From Ferruginibacter sp. (lineage in GTDB: Bacteria > Bacteroidota > Bacteroidia > Chitinophagales > Chitinophagaceae): a stretch of 64,000 nucleotides of DNA. The notes under the pieces are model-generated. The model did no database searches, was not told the DNA's origin, and worked only from the letters and a program-made list of their open reading frames with translations. A program made the position numbers and the translations under genes. This document shows, one piece after another, positions 52,993-62,747 of the stretch. The stretch spans positions 1-64,000 of the forward strand of contig JACMKX010000020.1 of assembly GCA_014379905.1 (NCBI GenBank), in the 5' to 3' direction. Position 1 is the first letter of the stretch. Every line of letters begins with the position of its first letter.

Positions 52993-54597
52993 TTATTTGC
53001 TACGTTTCAATTGATCTAATTCTTTTCGCTGTTCTGCCAGTTCTTTATTGAGTGTTAAGATGTACAACGTTAGCTCTTCTACTTTTTCAACCAACCTACT
53101 CTGCACTTCGCCCAAATGCTGGCCATTTTTTTCTATTTCCGCTGCAGAGGGTATTCCCGGCAAATGTTTATTTGCTTTTATAAATTGCTCCACTTCTTCT
53201 AATGGCTTAAGCAAATAATTGTCAGAAAAAACATAATCCGGCCATGCAGTTTTTAATTGCACTCTCACTTCCTCTGCTATTACCCTTCCGCCAACATTCA
53301 ACATATAGCCGGTGGCTGTTTGCATAGTACCGATCCTTACGGTTCCGTTCTTTACATTGAAATGGTGCATCCACCCTGCAGTGTTGGAATAAAAACCCAT
53401 GTTATCGTCATCTTCCATTCCGAAAAAAGATTCCTGTAACTGGTTAGGTCCATCTATCCATAATCCACTTCCGTAGGCTCCTTCCTTTCTAAGGCGGAGG
53501 CGACCGGCTACATCCAGCTTAACAGCGGGACTTGCGATACCTAAACCTACTTTACCGGTTGCATCTACTGTAAGCGCATTTCCTAAACCCCCGTACCGGA
53601 ATAAATTCGCTTTGCCTGCGTCTGCATACCATATCCATCCGCCATAGGCATTAGCTGTTCTGTCTGAGAAAAGAAACCCGTTACTTCCCGTGCTTTTACT
53701 AATGATTGCGCCAAACGCACCAATATTACCGTTCACATTTACACGCTCCGAGTAATCATTGGTGCCAATTCCTATATTGCTGGTGACGTCGTCAACAGCA
53801 AAAGCTGTTCCGCCGCCTGAAACATTGGTAAGTTTAAAATCTTCATCTGCTAAGGTTCCCAAATCCCACCTGTTTACATTGGTAGTTTTAAACCTGATGA
53901 TGGATGCACCTGATAAGCCGGAGCGGTTTAAGCGCAGCACTGCATTGTCTCCCGCGGTTGCATTTAATTCTATATCAGCTGTCTGGGCTGCGCCCGCTTT
54001 GATTTCCAGCATTGAACCAGGTGTGGTTGTTCCAATTCCAATCCTGCTCCCATCATTGTGAAGGTTTGCCGTGGAAATGTAGGCTGTACCATTGTGGCGC
54101 AATGTGTTGCCGTTTAATCCTGTCGGTAAAGCCCCGCCTGACGGCTTCACCACCCAGGTTGCAAGTCCGTTTGCATCAGACTCCAGAATTTTACCGATTC
54201 CCGGATTGCCACCGGTTATTTTTACCTGGCCGTTCACTTCCAGTTTTGCCAGGGGATTTATAACACCTATCCCGACATTTCCTAAGTCTGTGATCGACAA
54301 CCTTTCAAGCAGCGCTTCAGGTAATGCACCGCCAAAAGTAAAAAAGCCCATCCGGTGCGTATAGCTCGTACCAATAGTAGATATACTTCCGGAGTAACTT
54401 GGACCTGTTTTAAAAAATAAACCGGTTCTAACATCAGTACCTGCAGCGGTGGAATTTTGAACAATAATTACAGAACTATCAACCGCTTTAACCTGGAGTT
54501 TGGCGGCAGTGGGAGCAGTTTCTCCAATGCCTACATTCTGTGAAAAGGAAACAGCAGCCATTAATTGAAGGGCTACGGGTAAGAATACTTTTTTCAT
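52993..54597 (-). CDS. Secreted tail-fibre-like repeat protein
   Basis: 534 residues from MKKVFLPVAL (an in-frame ATG at 54615 adds six). Signal peptide to about FSQ; then several NVGIGT..P..KL.V.G-type beta repeats (NVGIGETAPTAAKLQV, NVGIGVINPLAKLEVNG, RIGIGTTTPGSMLEIKAG, NIGIGTNDYSERVNVNG, KVGLGIASPAVKLDVAG) as in phage tail-fibre-like and S74-type surface proteins of Bacteroidota. The C-terminal part (LLKPLEEVEQFIKANKHLPG, GEVQSRLVEKVEELTLYI) ends in a coiled coil rich in Lys and Glu. Function unknown; expected at the cell surface. It follows the WG-repeat gene with a terminator between them. Confidence 0.8.
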   Translation of the reverse strand: MKKVFLPVALQLMAAVSFSQNVGIGETAPTAAKLQVKAVDSSVIIVQNSTAAGTDVRTGLFFKTGPSYSGSISTIGTSYTHRMGFFTFGGALPEALLERLSITDLGNVGIGVINPLAKLEVNGQVKITGGNPGIGKILESDANGLATWVVKPSGGALPTGLNGNTLRHNGTAYISTANLHNDGSRIGIGTTTPGSMLEIKAGAAQTADIELNATAGDNAVLRLNRSGLSGASIIRFKTTNVNRWDLGTLADEDFKLTNVSGGGTAFAVDDVTSNIGIGTNDYSERVNVNGNIGAFGAIISKSTGSNGFLFSDRTANAYGGWIWYADAGKANLFRYGGLGNALTVDATGKVGLGIASPAVKLDVAGRLRLRKEGAYGSGLWIDGPNQLQESFFGMEDDDNMGFYSNTAGWMHHFNVKNGTVRIGTMQTATGYMLNVGGRVIAEEVRVQLKTAWPDYVFSDNYLLKPLEEVEQFIKANKHLPGIPSAAEIEKNGQHLGEVQSRLVEKVEELTLYILTLNKELAEQRKELDQLKRSK

Positions 54598-54669
54598 AAT
54601 AGTTAATTTCTTCACTCAAATGTATCCGGAAGAAACTAACTATACAATCGCATAAATAAGGTATCTCTT

Positions 54670-54713
54670 AAATTAAAAAACTTCAATAGTAGCCCATTGA
54701 AGTTTTTTAATTT
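54670..54713 (-). terminator. Terminator, perfect 18-bp stem
   Basis: aaattaaaaaacttcaat (54670-54687) pairs perfectly with attgaagttttttaattt (54696-54713), loop of eight. On the minus strand the T-run follows the stem and it sits 14 bases after the WG-repeat gene, so it should terminate that gene. Confidence 0.85.
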
Positions 54714-54726
54714 GCGTTACGCTCCC

Positions 54727-55773
54727 CTATTCTATAAAATATTCATTCCCGGTTGAACTGATATACCCTAGTTTACCTGCGGACGTTTTAACCGACAAAT
54801 ATTTTGTGCCATTCACCTGTTTTATATCGCTGTATTTTGGTTTAATGCTGGTATTATCCATAAAATAATAACCCCGCATATTGTTATCTCCTGTTACAAT
54901 AAAACCGCCGTTGTCGTAAACGATATCAGCATAACCATCGGGTATCACCAGGTTATTATTCACATCTTTTACATAAGTTTTGCCGTTACGTTTTACAATA
55001 ATATAATCTTTACCATCAGATGCTTTTACGCCAAATACATGGGTATTTTCCGGCTGTATGCGCATTTGTCCCTGTGTGCTGATGATGCCATACATCCCAT
55101 TTTGTTTGGCTGTTAAATAAGGTGTGCCCATATTTTTAACCAGTTTGATCTCTTCGTATTGAAACGGAACGATGGTATCGAACTTTGTATTGAAAACTCC
55201 ATACATGTTGTTCTTTTGGGCTATATAATAGGTTTCATCACTACCTTCCACTTTATAATCATCTACAATTTTATCAAATAATCCGTTGTTGTTTAGTATA
55301 CTGTATGTTTTTTGTTGCATCACGGTTTGCGCGGGCACGTTATTTTCTGTTACAGAACTTTCAGGTATAGCAGGACATTTAACTGTAACAACACCTTTTG
55401 TATTAATGCAATTTTCGTAACCATCTGCTTTTAATGAAACGCCGGCGAATAATACAGAGTCTCCACCTTCTTTTCCTACATTGGGTACGTATCCTTTTCT
55501 AAAAGATTTTGCCACGGTATATTTAGCAGGTATGATCAGTTTGCCGGCCTTATTGATATATCCCCATTTAGGTCCAATTTTTACAGCGGCATACCCTTCG
55601 GAGAACCATTGTACCTCGTTGTATTTAGGAGCCAGCAATATGTTTTTATCCGCATCAGAAAATCCCCATTTATCGCCCTGCCTGTAAGGGATCATGGACA
55701 TATCTACCTGCTGTGCACTCAAACCTGCCGTTATCAATAAAAAGCAGGCAAGCGTAATTAGTCTGTTCATCAT
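54727..55773 (-). CDS. Secreted WG-repeat protein
   Basis: 348 residues. Signal peptide (1-21, GLSAQ) then about seven WG-type repeats (KWGFSDADKNILLAPKYNEV, KWGYINKAGKLIIPAKY, NMYGVFNTKFDTIVPFQYEE, NGMYGIISTQGQMRIQPE and others), a five-bladed-propeller-like or beta-helical module. WG repeats are widespread in Bacteroidota and no enzymatic role is known. It is on the minus strand upstream of the tail-fibre-like gene. Confidence 0.9.
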   Translation of the reverse strand: MMNRLITLACFLLITAGLSAQQVDMSMIPYRQGDKWGFSDADKNILLAPKYNEVQWFSEGYAAVKIGPKWGYINKAGKLIIPAKYTVAKSFRKGYVPNVGKEGGDSVLFAGVSLKADGYENCINTKGVVTVKCPAIPESSVTENNVPAQTVMQQKTYSILNNNGLFDKIVDDYKVEGSDETYYIAQKNNMYGVFNTKFDTIVPFQYEEIKLVKNMGTPYLTAKQNGMYGIISTQGQMRIQPENTHVFGVKASDGKDYIIVKRNGKTYVKDVNNNLVIPDGYADIVYDNGGFIVTGDNNMRGYYFMDNTSIKPKYSDIKQVNGTKYLSVKTSAGKLGYISSTGNEYFIE

Positions 55774-55867
55774 ATTATTGGTTTATTAGTACAGGCGTAG
55801 TGATGCAAATGCTTTACCAAACTTTTAAAAAGCGGGTGCACGTAAAATTATAAGAAGCTGTAAATAC

Positions 55868-56677
55868 CTAATCTTCAATGTTGTGCAATATAATATGCAC
55901 CTGTTCATCTTTTTCGAGGCGGCGGTTGAATACAGTGTTTATGATACTAACTTTTGAGTCATCTGTCCAGGTTAGAACCGGAAAAGCGGGGAAAAACCTC
56001 TTCAAAAAAGGCATTTGAAAATAATAACCTGATAATGCCGAGACCGGGTATTTTTTTAACAGCGCAGTTATTTCATCAACTCTTTGAATCAATTCATCTT
56101 CTTTTTCCTGGTAAGGATTAAAAAAGGGAACATAGTAACTCGTAAAAAAACCACTATCGCAAAACAGCTGAAGCAATGACGGATCTGATGATTCAACGAG
56201 TAGTTTTTTTTCCAGATGAAAATTGTTTTTTAGTAAAGTGAGATGGGCAAGTGCAGGCTGTTGGTTTTCTTTGGCAAGATTTTTAAAATCCAGCCAAATG
56301 GGGATATGCTGTTTTTTTTCTGCCAGTGCAGAAAATATCTCTGCGGCTTGTACATGACTGATATGAGCACTGTCATGATAAACAAAAAAAGTATTTTCTG
56401 TAGTATCAAAATAAACATCCATTTCAATGCCATTGGTACTACTATCTAATGCTTTTGCCTGCGTTATTGTATTCACTGCTTTTATCCAGTGTTTTCCTTC
56501 CACATCCAGCACCTGATCACATTTTGGAAAACCCTGCTGCGGCAAACGTTTGCTGGTAAATTTTTCCGGAATTATTACCCGGCTCATTCCTTTATGCAAA
56601 ATAATGTCTGTAGCCAATATTGCCAGCAGAATGAAAACCGACAACGTATATTTGTTTGTAAGAAAACCCTTCTTCAT
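55868..56677 (-). CDS. GDPD/PI-PLC-superfamily-like membrane-anchored protein
   Basis: 269 residues from MKKGFLTNKYT; a longer frame reaching 56713 would overlap the divergent sulfatase gene and is rejected. A single N-terminal hydrophobic helix (about 8-27) is followed by a domain that starts WIKAVNTITQAKAL, then NGIEMDVYFD and TFFVYHDS, i.e. the first strands of a glycerophosphodiester-phosphodiesterase-like TIM barrel. The classical first His (often in HxxxN or HAVN) is replaced here by Lys (KAVN); the later YHD His is present. This may be a degenerate or menorin-like member. It diverges from the sulfatase gene (13 bp apart), perhaps acting on the same lipid. Confidence 0.6.
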   Translation of the reverse strand: MKKGFLTNKYTLSVFILLAILATDIILHKGMSRVIIPEKFTSKRLPQQGFPKCDQVLDVEGKHWIKAVNTITQAKALDSSTNGIEMDVYFDTTENTFFVYHDSAHISHVQAAEIFSALAEKKQHIPIWLDFKNLAKENQQPALAHLTLLKNNFHLEKKLLVESSDPSLLQLFCDSGFFTSYYVPFFNPYQEKEDELIQRVDEITALLKKYPVSALSGYYFQMPFLKRFFPAFPVLTWTDDSKVSIINTVFNRRLEKDEQVHIILHNIED

Positions 56678-56690
56678 TAAAGGATAAATT

Positions 56691-58586
56691 TTGAACCGGT
56701 TTAAAAAAGCCATTACCAGTGAACAAACAGCTTTGATATTTTTATTAAAGCTACTGATTTTACTGTGCGTGGTAAAATCAATCTTCTTTATTTATAATTA
56801 TCAAAATAACCACGGCTGGGAAATACAAAAGGCTTCCAATGTTTTTTCGATCCTGCTTTGGTCACTTTATTATGACGCGGTATGCATATCATTGGTAAGT
56901 ATTCCCTTTTTTACTGTTGCGCTGTTCCGGGTAAAACCAACATTGCTTTTTATAGCAGCAGCATTATCTGTTTTTTTAATAGTGTTTTCACTTATACTTA
57001 ACATAGCTGATGTATTTTATTTTCCTTTTCACAGGCAAAGGGCAAATGCCGACCTGTTCTATGTATTAAAGAATCCTTTTAATTACAGCGGCTCTGCGGT
57101 ATGGCTGATTGTTACGGTGATGCTGGTATTTGCTTTTGTTGCCTGCAGGTATTTTTGGACGCAATACAAAAAAATAGTGGCAGCAAAGCTACGCGGAACC
57201 AGTTTCTTTATAAGTTTTTTACTGCCCGTTATAATTTTGGGAAGCCTTTTGATTGGTCATTCTAAAAAAATGATCCCTACCAGGCCCTTAACCGATTTAA
57301 ACGCAGTGCAGGTGCCACTGGCGCAAAATTCTTTTCATACTTTGCTATACTCCGTGTACAGGAGCAAAGAATCTTCTATACCCCTTAATGTATATTTTAC
57401 AAAAGGTGAACAAAACGCTTTCTTTTCCATCAATAAAAAAAACAGCCATGTTGCTGGTACTCCAAGGAATATTATACTGTTTATTATGGAGAGCGTACCC
57501 GGAGAATTTTTGGACCCGGGAAATATTATTAAACCTGCATTCCCTTTTTTAGATTCTTTATTAGAACATGCTACTTATTACAATAATGCATTTAGCTATT
57601 CGTATAGCTCCAATAAAGGTATTACAGCGCTGTTAACGGGCATACCCACCATTACAGATATTCCTTTATATCATTCAGGATTTGCATCTATTCATAAAAC
57701 AGCTGTGGGGAAAATGCTGGAGCAAAAAAATTACAGTTCTTCTTTTTTTATTGGAGATAACTATGATGATTTTGGTTTTGCCAAATGCTGCAACTGGGCG
57801 GGTATTCAACAATATTATTGTATGCAAAATATTGCCGGCTACAAAAAAATGGAAAAACACTCCATGGGTTTGCAGGATGAATATGTGCTTAATTTCATGC
57901 AACAACAATTGCAGCAACAAAAGTCTCCTTTTTTTTCAACCTTCTACAATATATCTACTCACTATCCCAATGACCTTACGAACTTATACAAGAAGAAACT
58001 GGCCAACATTGATGCTCCTGCCCCGGTGAAATCGATGATGTATTATGATGACTGCCTGAAGCAGTTTTTTAAAGAGGCCTCTACCCGCAGCTGGTTTAAA
58101 AATACGGTGTTTATTTTCTCCAGCGATCATTGGGCCAACCCCGGTAACGGCACTAATCACAATGATATTGTAAACAGTTTCAGGATACCTGTCTTCATTT
58201 TTGACCCTGCCGTAAATAAAAAGCAGGTGATCAGTAATACAGTGAGCCAGCTGGACATTATGAATACCGTACTGGCTTACGCAGGGATAAAAGCGCCCAT
58301 AACCGGTTATGGGAATTCTTTACTGGATACTGTTGCAGAAAACAGGACCGTGTTCACTAAAATCAACAACTCTGTTTACCAAGCCATCAACAACGAATAT
58401 GTTTTGGGATTTGATGCAGATGAAGAAAAGCGACTCTATTGTTACAATTACATTACAGATATTAAAAGAGCAAAAAATATTTTGCCCGGAAAATTTGCAG
58501 CAGCAGATTCGCTGGAACTGCACATGAAAGCATTTTTACAAACAGCTGCTTCACATTACCGGGATAGGAATAATTTTTATAAATAA
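56691..58586 (+). CDS. LTA synthase-like sulfatase (phosphoglycerol transferase family)
   Basis: 631 residues. About five transmembrane helices (within 1-205), then an alkaline-phosphatase/sulfatase domain with NIILFIMESVPGEF (metal), nucleophile Thr in SNKGITALLTG (about 311), HYPNDLT, IFSSDHWANPG and NHNDIVNSFRIPVF. This is the layout of LtaS/OpgB-like enzymes that move phosphoglycerol or phosphoethanolamine to surface glycans or lipids. The frame begins with TTG at 56691: an in-frame stop is six bases upstream, and AAAGGA lies a few bases before. No Met occurs early in the frame. Confidence 0.87.
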   Translation: MNRFKKAITSEQTALIFLLKLLILLCVVKSIFFIYNYQNNHGWEIQKASNVFSILLWSLYYDAVCISLVSIPFFTVALFRVKPTLLFIAAALSVFLIVFSLILNIADVFYFPFHRQRANADLFYVLKNPFNYSGSAVWLIVTVMLVFAFVACRYFWTQYKKIVAAKLRGTSFFISFLLPVIILGSLLIGHSKKMIPTRPLTDLNAVQVPLAQNSFHTLLYSVYRSKESSIPLNVYFTKGEQNAFFSINKKNSHVAGTPRNIILFIMESVPGEFLDPGNIIKPAFPFLDSLLEHATYYNNAFSYSYSSNKGITALLTGIPTITDIPLYHSGFASIHKTAVGKMLEQKNYSSSFFIGDNYDDFGFAKCCNWAGIQQYYCMQNIAGYKKMEKHSMGLQDEYVLNFMQQQLQQQKSPFFSTFYNISTHYPNDLTNLYKKKLANIDAPAPVKSMMYYDDCLKQFFKEASTRSWFKNTVFIFSSDHWANPGNGTNHNDIVNSFRIPVFIFDPAVNKKQVISNTVSQLDIMNTVLAYAGIKAPITGYGNSLLDTVAENRTVFTKINNSVYQAINNEYVLGFDADEEKRLYCYNYITDIKRAKNILPGKFAAADSLELHMKAFLQTAASHYRDRNNFYK

Positions 58587-58693
58587 TCAGGAACAAGAAT
58601 TTTAGGCACGAATTACACGAATTTATTCATGCTTGAAGGTTCAGAGTTTATACCATCATCAATACTTCCTTATTCTTTATTTCTTATTCCTTA

Positions 58694-60856
58694 TTAGCTC
58701 ACCCCACTCCCATTATGCACCGCTTCATCCGGATTCACAAATTGCAACTTCCCATCCGCATCTTCTGCCATCAATATCATACCATTGCTTTCAATGCCAC
58801 GCATTTTTCGTGGAGCAAGATTGGTGACTACTGTTACCTGTTTGCCAACAATAGTGGAGGGTTCAAAATGTAGTGCAATACCGCTCACGATGGTTCTTGT
58901 TTCAAAACCAAGGTCAACCTGTAATTTCAGCAACTTATCTGCCTTCTCCACTTTTTCGGCAGCTACAATGGTGCCTACCTTAAGATCAATCTTTGCGAAA
59001 TCATCAAATTGTATTTCAGGCTTAGCTTTTTCAACTTCTGCAGGGGAGGCAGCTGATACCTGCGTCTTTTCTTCCATCTTTTTTTCTTTAGAAGCTTGTT
59101 TTAAAGCTTCGCTTTTTTGTTTTAATTTTTCTACCTGCTCTGCCACTTCTGTATCATCAATTTTTCTAAAGAGTAATTCGGGCGGGCGAAGGCTGTAGCC
59201 AACACTTAACAGGTTTGTTTTGCCTGCATTTTCCCAATCCAGCATTTTATCTACCACTTTCATCATGTGGCACATTTTTTTGGCTGCGAAAGGAAGAAAT
59301 GGATTGATAAATATCGCCAGGTTTGCTGTCACCTGCAAACAAATATGTATACAATTATCAATCAGCTGCTGGGCTTCCCTTGTCGGTTGCCCATTATCGG
59401 TCGTCCGTTTTGCAACGATCCAGGGTTCTTTTTTCTGCATGTATTTATTAGCAGCGTCACTTAGCATGATCACTTCAAATAAGGCATCCCTGAATTTATA
59501 TCCCTCGATACTATCTTCCACCGCTTTTTTTGCAGCTGCTACTGCGGCGAGCATTTGCTCATCATCAGCATCTCTGATGGCTTCATGAAATGCAGGTACT
59601 TTTCCACCACATAATTTATGCATCAACACAAAACTGCGGTTCACAAAATTGCCAAACTTGCCAACAATATCACTGTTCACGGCTTCCTGGAAACCCTTCC
59701 AGGTAAATTCACTGTCTTTTGTTTCGGGGGCAATATTGGTAAGGTAGTAACGCAATGCATCTACCAGCTGGTTGCCACCATTTTCCTTTTTTACAAAGTC
59801 TTTGATGTAATCATCCATCTCAATACTCCATCCCCTGCTGGTGCTCATTTTATCGCCTTCCAGGTTCATGAATTCATTGCTGGGCACATTGTCCGGCAGA
59901 ATATCTCCATACAATTTTAACATCACCGGGAAAATGATGCAATGAAAAACAATATTATCCTTGCCAATAAAATGAACCAGTTTGGTTTCTTTATCCTGCC
60001 AGTATAGTTTCCAGTCTTTATCATTATCTATCGCCCATTGCTTGGTGGCGCTAATGTAACCAATGGGGGCGTCAAACCAAACGTAGAGCACTTTTCCCCT
60101 CCCACCCGCCACATCCCCGGGAAGGGAAACACCCCAATCCAAATCCCTTGTCACAGCTCTTGGCTGCAAACCTGCTTCTATCCAGCCTTTGCATTGCCCT
60201 ACTACATTTGCTTTCCAATCGTCTTTATGATCTTCCAAAATCCATTGGCGTAAAAAATCTTCGTGTTTATTTAATGGAAGATACCAGTGGGTAGTGGATC
60301 GTTTAACAGGTGCATTGCCACTAAGTGTACTTCTTGGATTGATAAGTTGTTCGGGACTTAGGGAAGTACCGCATTTTTCGCACTGGTCGCCATAAGCATT
60401 GTCGTTACCGCAAACAGGGCAGGTACCGACGATATAACGATCGGCCAAAAAAGTGTTGGCTTCTTCATCATAATATTGTTCGGTTTCCTTTTGCTCCAGG
60501 TCGCCATTATTATTAAGTACCGTAAAAAATTCCTGCGCTGTTTCATGATGGATGGGTTCCGAAGTGCGGTGATATATATCGAAAGAAATACCCAGGTCAG
60601 CCATATTGCTTTTAAGCATGGCGTGGTATTTATCTACAATTTCCCGGGGCGTGGTATTTTCCTTCATGGCCTGTATGGTAATAGCGGCGCCATGTTCATC
60701 GCTGCCACATACATACACTACATCCCTTTTTTGCGCACGCAGGTAACGCACATAAATATCTGCCGGCAGGTAAGCGCCTGCCAGGTGGCCAATATGCTTG
60801 GGTCCGTTGGCATAAGGTAAGGCCGAAGTAATCAGGTATCTTTTTGGATCGTTCAT
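58694..60856 (-). CDS. metG: Methionyl-tRNA synthetase with C-terminal tRNA-binding domain
   Basis: 720 residues. Class I synthetase: HIGH at 21-24, two CxxC zinc pairs (CPVCGNDNAYGDQCEKCG near 150), KMSTS (about 336), then the anticodon-binding helix bundle and a C-terminal EMAP/Trbp111-like OB fold (about 615-720: DFAKIDLKVGTIV, IVSGIALHFEP, NLAPRKMRGIESNGMILMA). Charges methionine onto tRNA. Length and order are normal for the MetG type with dimerising tail. A Lys/Glu-rich linker precedes the last domain. Confidence 0.97.
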   Translation of the reverse strand: MNDPKRYLITSALPYANGPKHIGHLAGAYLPADIYVRYLRAQKRDVVYVCGSDEHGAAITIQAMKENTTPREIVDKYHAMLKSNMADLGISFDIYHRTSEPIHHETAQEFFTVLNNNGDLEQKETEQYYDEEANTFLADRYIVGTCPVCGNDNAYGDQCEKCGTSLSPEQLINPRSTLSGNAPVKRSTTHWYLPLNKHEDFLRQWILEDHKDDWKANVVGQCKGWIEAGLQPRAVTRDLDWGVSLPGDVAGGRGKVLYVWFDAPIGYISATKQWAIDNDKDWKLYWQDKETKLVHFIGKDNIVFHCIIFPVMLKLYGDILPDNVPSNEFMNLEGDKMSTSRGWSIEMDDYIKDFVKKENGGNQLVDALRYYLTNIAPETKDSEFTWKGFQEAVNSDIVGKFGNFVNRSFVLMHKLCGGKVPAFHEAIRDADDEQMLAAVAAAKKAVEDSIEGYKFRDALFEVIMLSDAANKYMQKKEPWIVAKRTTDNGQPTREAQQLIDNCIHICLQVTANLAIFINPFLPFAAKKMCHMMKVVDKMLDWENAGKTNLLSVGYSLRPPELLFRKIDDTEVAEQVEKLKQKSEALKQASKEKKMEEKTQVSAASPAEVEKAKPEIQFDDFAKIDLKVGTIVAAEKVEKADKLLKLQVDLGFETRTIVSGIALHFEPSTIVGKQVTVVTNLAPRKMRGIESNGMILMAEDADGKLQFVNPDEAVHNGSGVS

Positions 60857-60997
60857 TTTATTTTTTTACAGGCAGTAGTTCTTGTTCAACATCGTTGTGT
60901 CACTCACTTCTACCGCATACCATTGAGTAACAATAATCTGCAAATTTACCGCAATCACTTTCAACAAGCAAAAAAGCCGCATTTATTCTGCCTTAAA

Positions 60998-61031
60998 TAA
61001 AAAAACTGCCACATTAACTGCGACAGTTTAA
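60998..61031 (-). terminator. Terminator of the anti-sigma candidate gene
   Basis: On the minus strand AAACTGTCGCA pairs with TGTGGCAGTTT (two wobble pairs, five-base loop), followed by a T-run. It lies about 22 bases after the stop codon of the gene at 61053. Confidence 0.7.
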
Positions 61032-61052
61032 CCAGCAACACCCCCATATTGC

Positions 61053-62747
61053 TTATTTATTTAAAATGCTCAATGAATTTTTAATTTCTTCTGTATTCTT
61101 TTCCTGGTAAACCAGTTTTTCCATCTGTTTACCGGCAAAAACTTCTTTTATAGCAAGTACAGTTTTTCCGGAGGCATTAATGCCGATGCTTATAATTTTT
61201 GCAGGCTCGCCTGCAGGTATATTGGTGAACCCGATTTTATTTTTACCTGATGTATAGGCATTCATAACTGATTTGAACCGATCGAATACCAGTACAGTAA
61301 AATAGTTTTTTTCCTCCTCCTCCACTTTTACATAGAGATCCGATTTTCTCCCGGGGTAATTATAAAACCTGTCGCAGTTTATCCAACCAAGTTTTGAAAC
61401 TTCAAAATTATATTTATCAAAAATGTTTTTTGAAATAGCATTTTCCTGGGTCACGGTTACTAATTTCCAATTCTTCCAATTTTTCCATCTGTTGAAACTT
61501 ACGGCACCCGAAGAATAAACTGTATCAATCGGCGTTAATTTATACCTAGCTATCAGGTGCGGGAGAAAGGCTGTAGTATCTCCTACCCCGGAATGGCCTA
61601 TTGCGTCCCCGGCCCAATCAACATCGTTCCAATCATTTTTCTTAAAGAAAAGATTACGTTTCCATATTTTTTTTATGCGAATCCTGGTATGATCGGGATA
61701 TTTTTCTCTTATTAATTTTCTCAGGTCGTCTTTACTCAATGTGGATGTTATAGCCCTTTGGTATATTATTTTTTCATTCGTTGTTCCAATATTGTGTTTC
61801 TCTTCCCACTCATCATCCCGCAAATCGATCGCCCTGACATACATCTTTATTTCCGGGGTATTGAAACGCACGCCTGCAACTGACCAGTTGATTCTATAAT
61901 CAGCCGGCCTCATCGTTTCTTTATTTTCTTTTCCGTCGAAGATCAACATGGAATCTTTCTCCGTAAGACCGGGAATAAAAATTTTTAATTTCTTTTCCAA
62001 CCTAACTTCTACCAAACTATCATTCCGGTAAGCGTTGATGCGCACCATGCCGCCGCTGATCAGCTGGCTACTGTCCGACATGGTACTCAGCCTGTTCAAC
62101 ACCATATCCGAATACTCATAAAACTCTGTTATCTCAAAATCAATAGAATCCTCTCCTGCAAAGGAATGGGCAGGTACCATAAGGACCGTACCTTCGTTAC
62201 AAACCAGCATTGTATCTTTTTTATCATCAATGGAAAAATGTTGCACCGGCTTGCTTAATTGCTGAAAAAGCTGGCTGAATAATTCCTCCTTACTGGCTGG
62301 GCGGAAAATTGAATCATTCGTCTTTGGCATTTCAGAAAGACCGGCCAGCCCCGTTGTATCCACCCTATGAAATAATGGTGTGAGCGCATAACCGGTGGGT
62401 TTAAACCGGCTGGCATTATTTACAAGCACCGCTGTATCCTGGTTTACAAGTATGGAATCTTTTATAAGCGCTGTATTTTTTTCGGGTGTAATTGTTACAG
62501 TAGTTTCTTTATTTCCACTATCTCCATTTTTATTATTTAAGATAAATAAAACTCCCCCTAAAATAATAGCAACAGCTACGGCTACATACAGGATACGGGT
62601 AAGGTTGAATCCAGATTGTGTTCCGGGCATACCCGGCTGCATCAGTACCTGCATGTCTTCCCAATGCTTATCCATCTGGCTAAGGTCCGGCAACTGTTGG
62701 TTGTCGAGCTGCTGTAATTTTTTTTCTATATTATTATCCTGCTGCAT
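61053..62747 (-). CDS. Membrane protein co-encoded with ECF sigma: candidate anti-sigma factor
   Basis: 564 residues from MQQDNNIEKKL (62747); this start overlaps the sigma gene stop by 14 bases, the usual way of coupling such pairs, while an in-frame ATG at 62780 would overlap more. A short cytoplasmic head (about 45 residues), one transmembrane helix (ILYVAVAVAIILGGVLFIL) and a periplasmic part of about 480 residues follow. No zinc-finger anti-sigma or carboxypeptidase-repeat motif is seen in the head or tail, so the call rests on gene order and topology. The periplasmic region is unrecognised. Confidence 0.6.
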   Translation of the reverse strand: MQQDNNIEKKLQQLDNQQLPDLSQMDKHWEDMQVLMQPGMPGTQSGFNLTRILYVAVAVAIILGGVLFILNNKNGDSGNKETTVTITPEKNTALIKDSILVNQDTAVLVNNASRFKPTGYALTPLFHRVDTTGLAGLSEMPKTNDSIFRPASKEELFSQLFQQLSKPVQHFSIDDKKDTMLVCNEGTVLMVPAHSFAGEDSIDFEITEFYEYSDMVLNRLSTMSDSSQLISGGMVRINAYRNDSLVEVRLEKKLKIFIPGLTEKDSMLIFDGKENKETMRPADYRINWSVAGVRFNTPEIKMYVRAIDLRDDEWEEKHNIGTTNEKIIYQRAITSTLSKDDLRKLIREKYPDHTRIRIKKIWKRNLFFKKNDWNDVDWAGDAIGHSGVGDTTAFLPHLIARYKLTPIDTVYSSGAVSFNRWKNWKNWKLVTVTQENAISKNIFDKYNFEVSKLGWINCDRFYNYPGRKSDLYVKVEEEEKNYFTVLVFDRFKSVMNAYTSGKNKIGFTNIPAGEPAKIISIGINASGKTVLAIKEVFAGKQMEKLVYQEKNTEEIKNSLSILNK

